From Candidatus Poseidoniia archaeon (GTDB lineage: Archaea; Thermoplasmatota; Poseidoniia; MGIII; CG-Epi1), in the NCBI GenBank assembly GCA_022449705.1, contig JAKURS010000062.1, positions 1 to 5,954 on the forward strand: a DNA stretch of 5,954 nucleotides, in the 5' to 3' direction. Shown in pieces: positions 5,889 through 5,954 of this stretch. The position numbers were made by a program, and so were the translations under genes. Position 1 is the stretch's first letter, and every line of letters starts with the position of its first letter. The notes beneath the pieces were generated by a model. It had not been told where the DNA came from, did not search any database, and saw only the letters and a list, made by a program, of their open reading frames with translations.

Positions 5889-5895
5889 CTTAAAT
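5889..5895 (+). promoter_or_regulatory. TATA box of the Lrp-like gene
   Basis: CTTAAAT is the mirror copy of the box at 5838-5844 on the other strand. Its centre is about 24 bases upstream of the ATG at 5916, so the transcript is probably leaderless or nearly so. No Shine-Dalgarno precedes the ATG. CTATATCA (5901-5908) is too close to the start to act as a TATA box. Confidence 0.5.
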
Positions 5896-5915
5896 CCACC
5901 CTATATCACGGTCGC

Positions 5916-5954
5916 ATGGCGGTCGGCTTTATCCTCATCAAGACCGAGCCCTCC
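5916..5954 (+). CDS. Start of a possible Lrp/AsnC ligand-binding protein (partial)
   Basis: Thirteen codons are visible before the window ends: MAVGFILIKTEPS. This resembles the first beta strand of stand-alone Lrp/AsnC ligand-binding (RAM) domain proteins, which in archaea often begin like MVxAFVLINxxPG and lack the DNA-binding half. Such proteins assemble into dimers or octamers and sense amino acids. The match is short, so the family call is tentative, but the position of the ATG downstream of a good TATA box supports a real gene. It diverges from the small repeat gene and the two share a symmetric control region. Confidence 0.5.
   Translation, partial: MAVGFILIKTEPS

Overview
This window looks like a chromosomal segment from an archaeon. 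It is mostly G+C-rich, with a more A+T-rich left end. Three genes support the domain assignment: a geranylgeranylglyceryl phosphate synthase (archaeal ether-lipid synthesis), a threonyl-tRNA synthetase carrying the archaeal N-terminal editing domain, and a DUF2070 membrane protein (a largely archaeal family). TATA-like boxes lie about 25 bases upstream of several start codons, which fits archaeal promoters with very short or absent leaders. The overall style, including the small repeat protein on the right, suggests a marine Thermoplasmatota lineage (Poseidoniia-like). That lineage call rests on recollection, not a search.

Layout, left to right. Bases 1-175 (minus) hold the start of a small lipoprotein gene that appears broken. 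A T5 run separates a good signal-peptide start from its hydrophobic core, and a TGA interrupts the frame 23 bases before the window edge. Bases 229-3418 (minus) are a tight three-gene cluster read leftwards: a two-helix membrane protein with a conserved cytoplasmic-style tail, then GGGP synthase, then DUF2070. The last two abut exactly (TGA directly followed by ATG). A divergent promoter region (3419-3502) separates this cluster from thrS (3503-5347, plus).

The right end is compact. A perfect 8-bp hairpin lies between the end of thrS and a convergent tRNA-Ser(UGA) gene with an encoded CCA end (5414-5499, minus). Upstream of it on the same strand is a 76-residue basic protein made of two 27-residue repeats (5571-5801). 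Diverging from that is the start of a gene whose first 13 codons resemble a stand-alone Lrp/AsnC ligand-binding protein (5916 onward, cut by the window).

The intergenic region between these last two genes is the most structured non-coding DNA here. A perfect 9-bp inverted repeat sits midway between two mirror-image TATA boxes. Functionally, the left cluster joins membrane-lipid synthesis to two membrane proteins, while the right side is translation (thrS, tRNA-Ser) plus a possible small regulator pair. No mobile element, CRISPR array or rRNA gene was seen.
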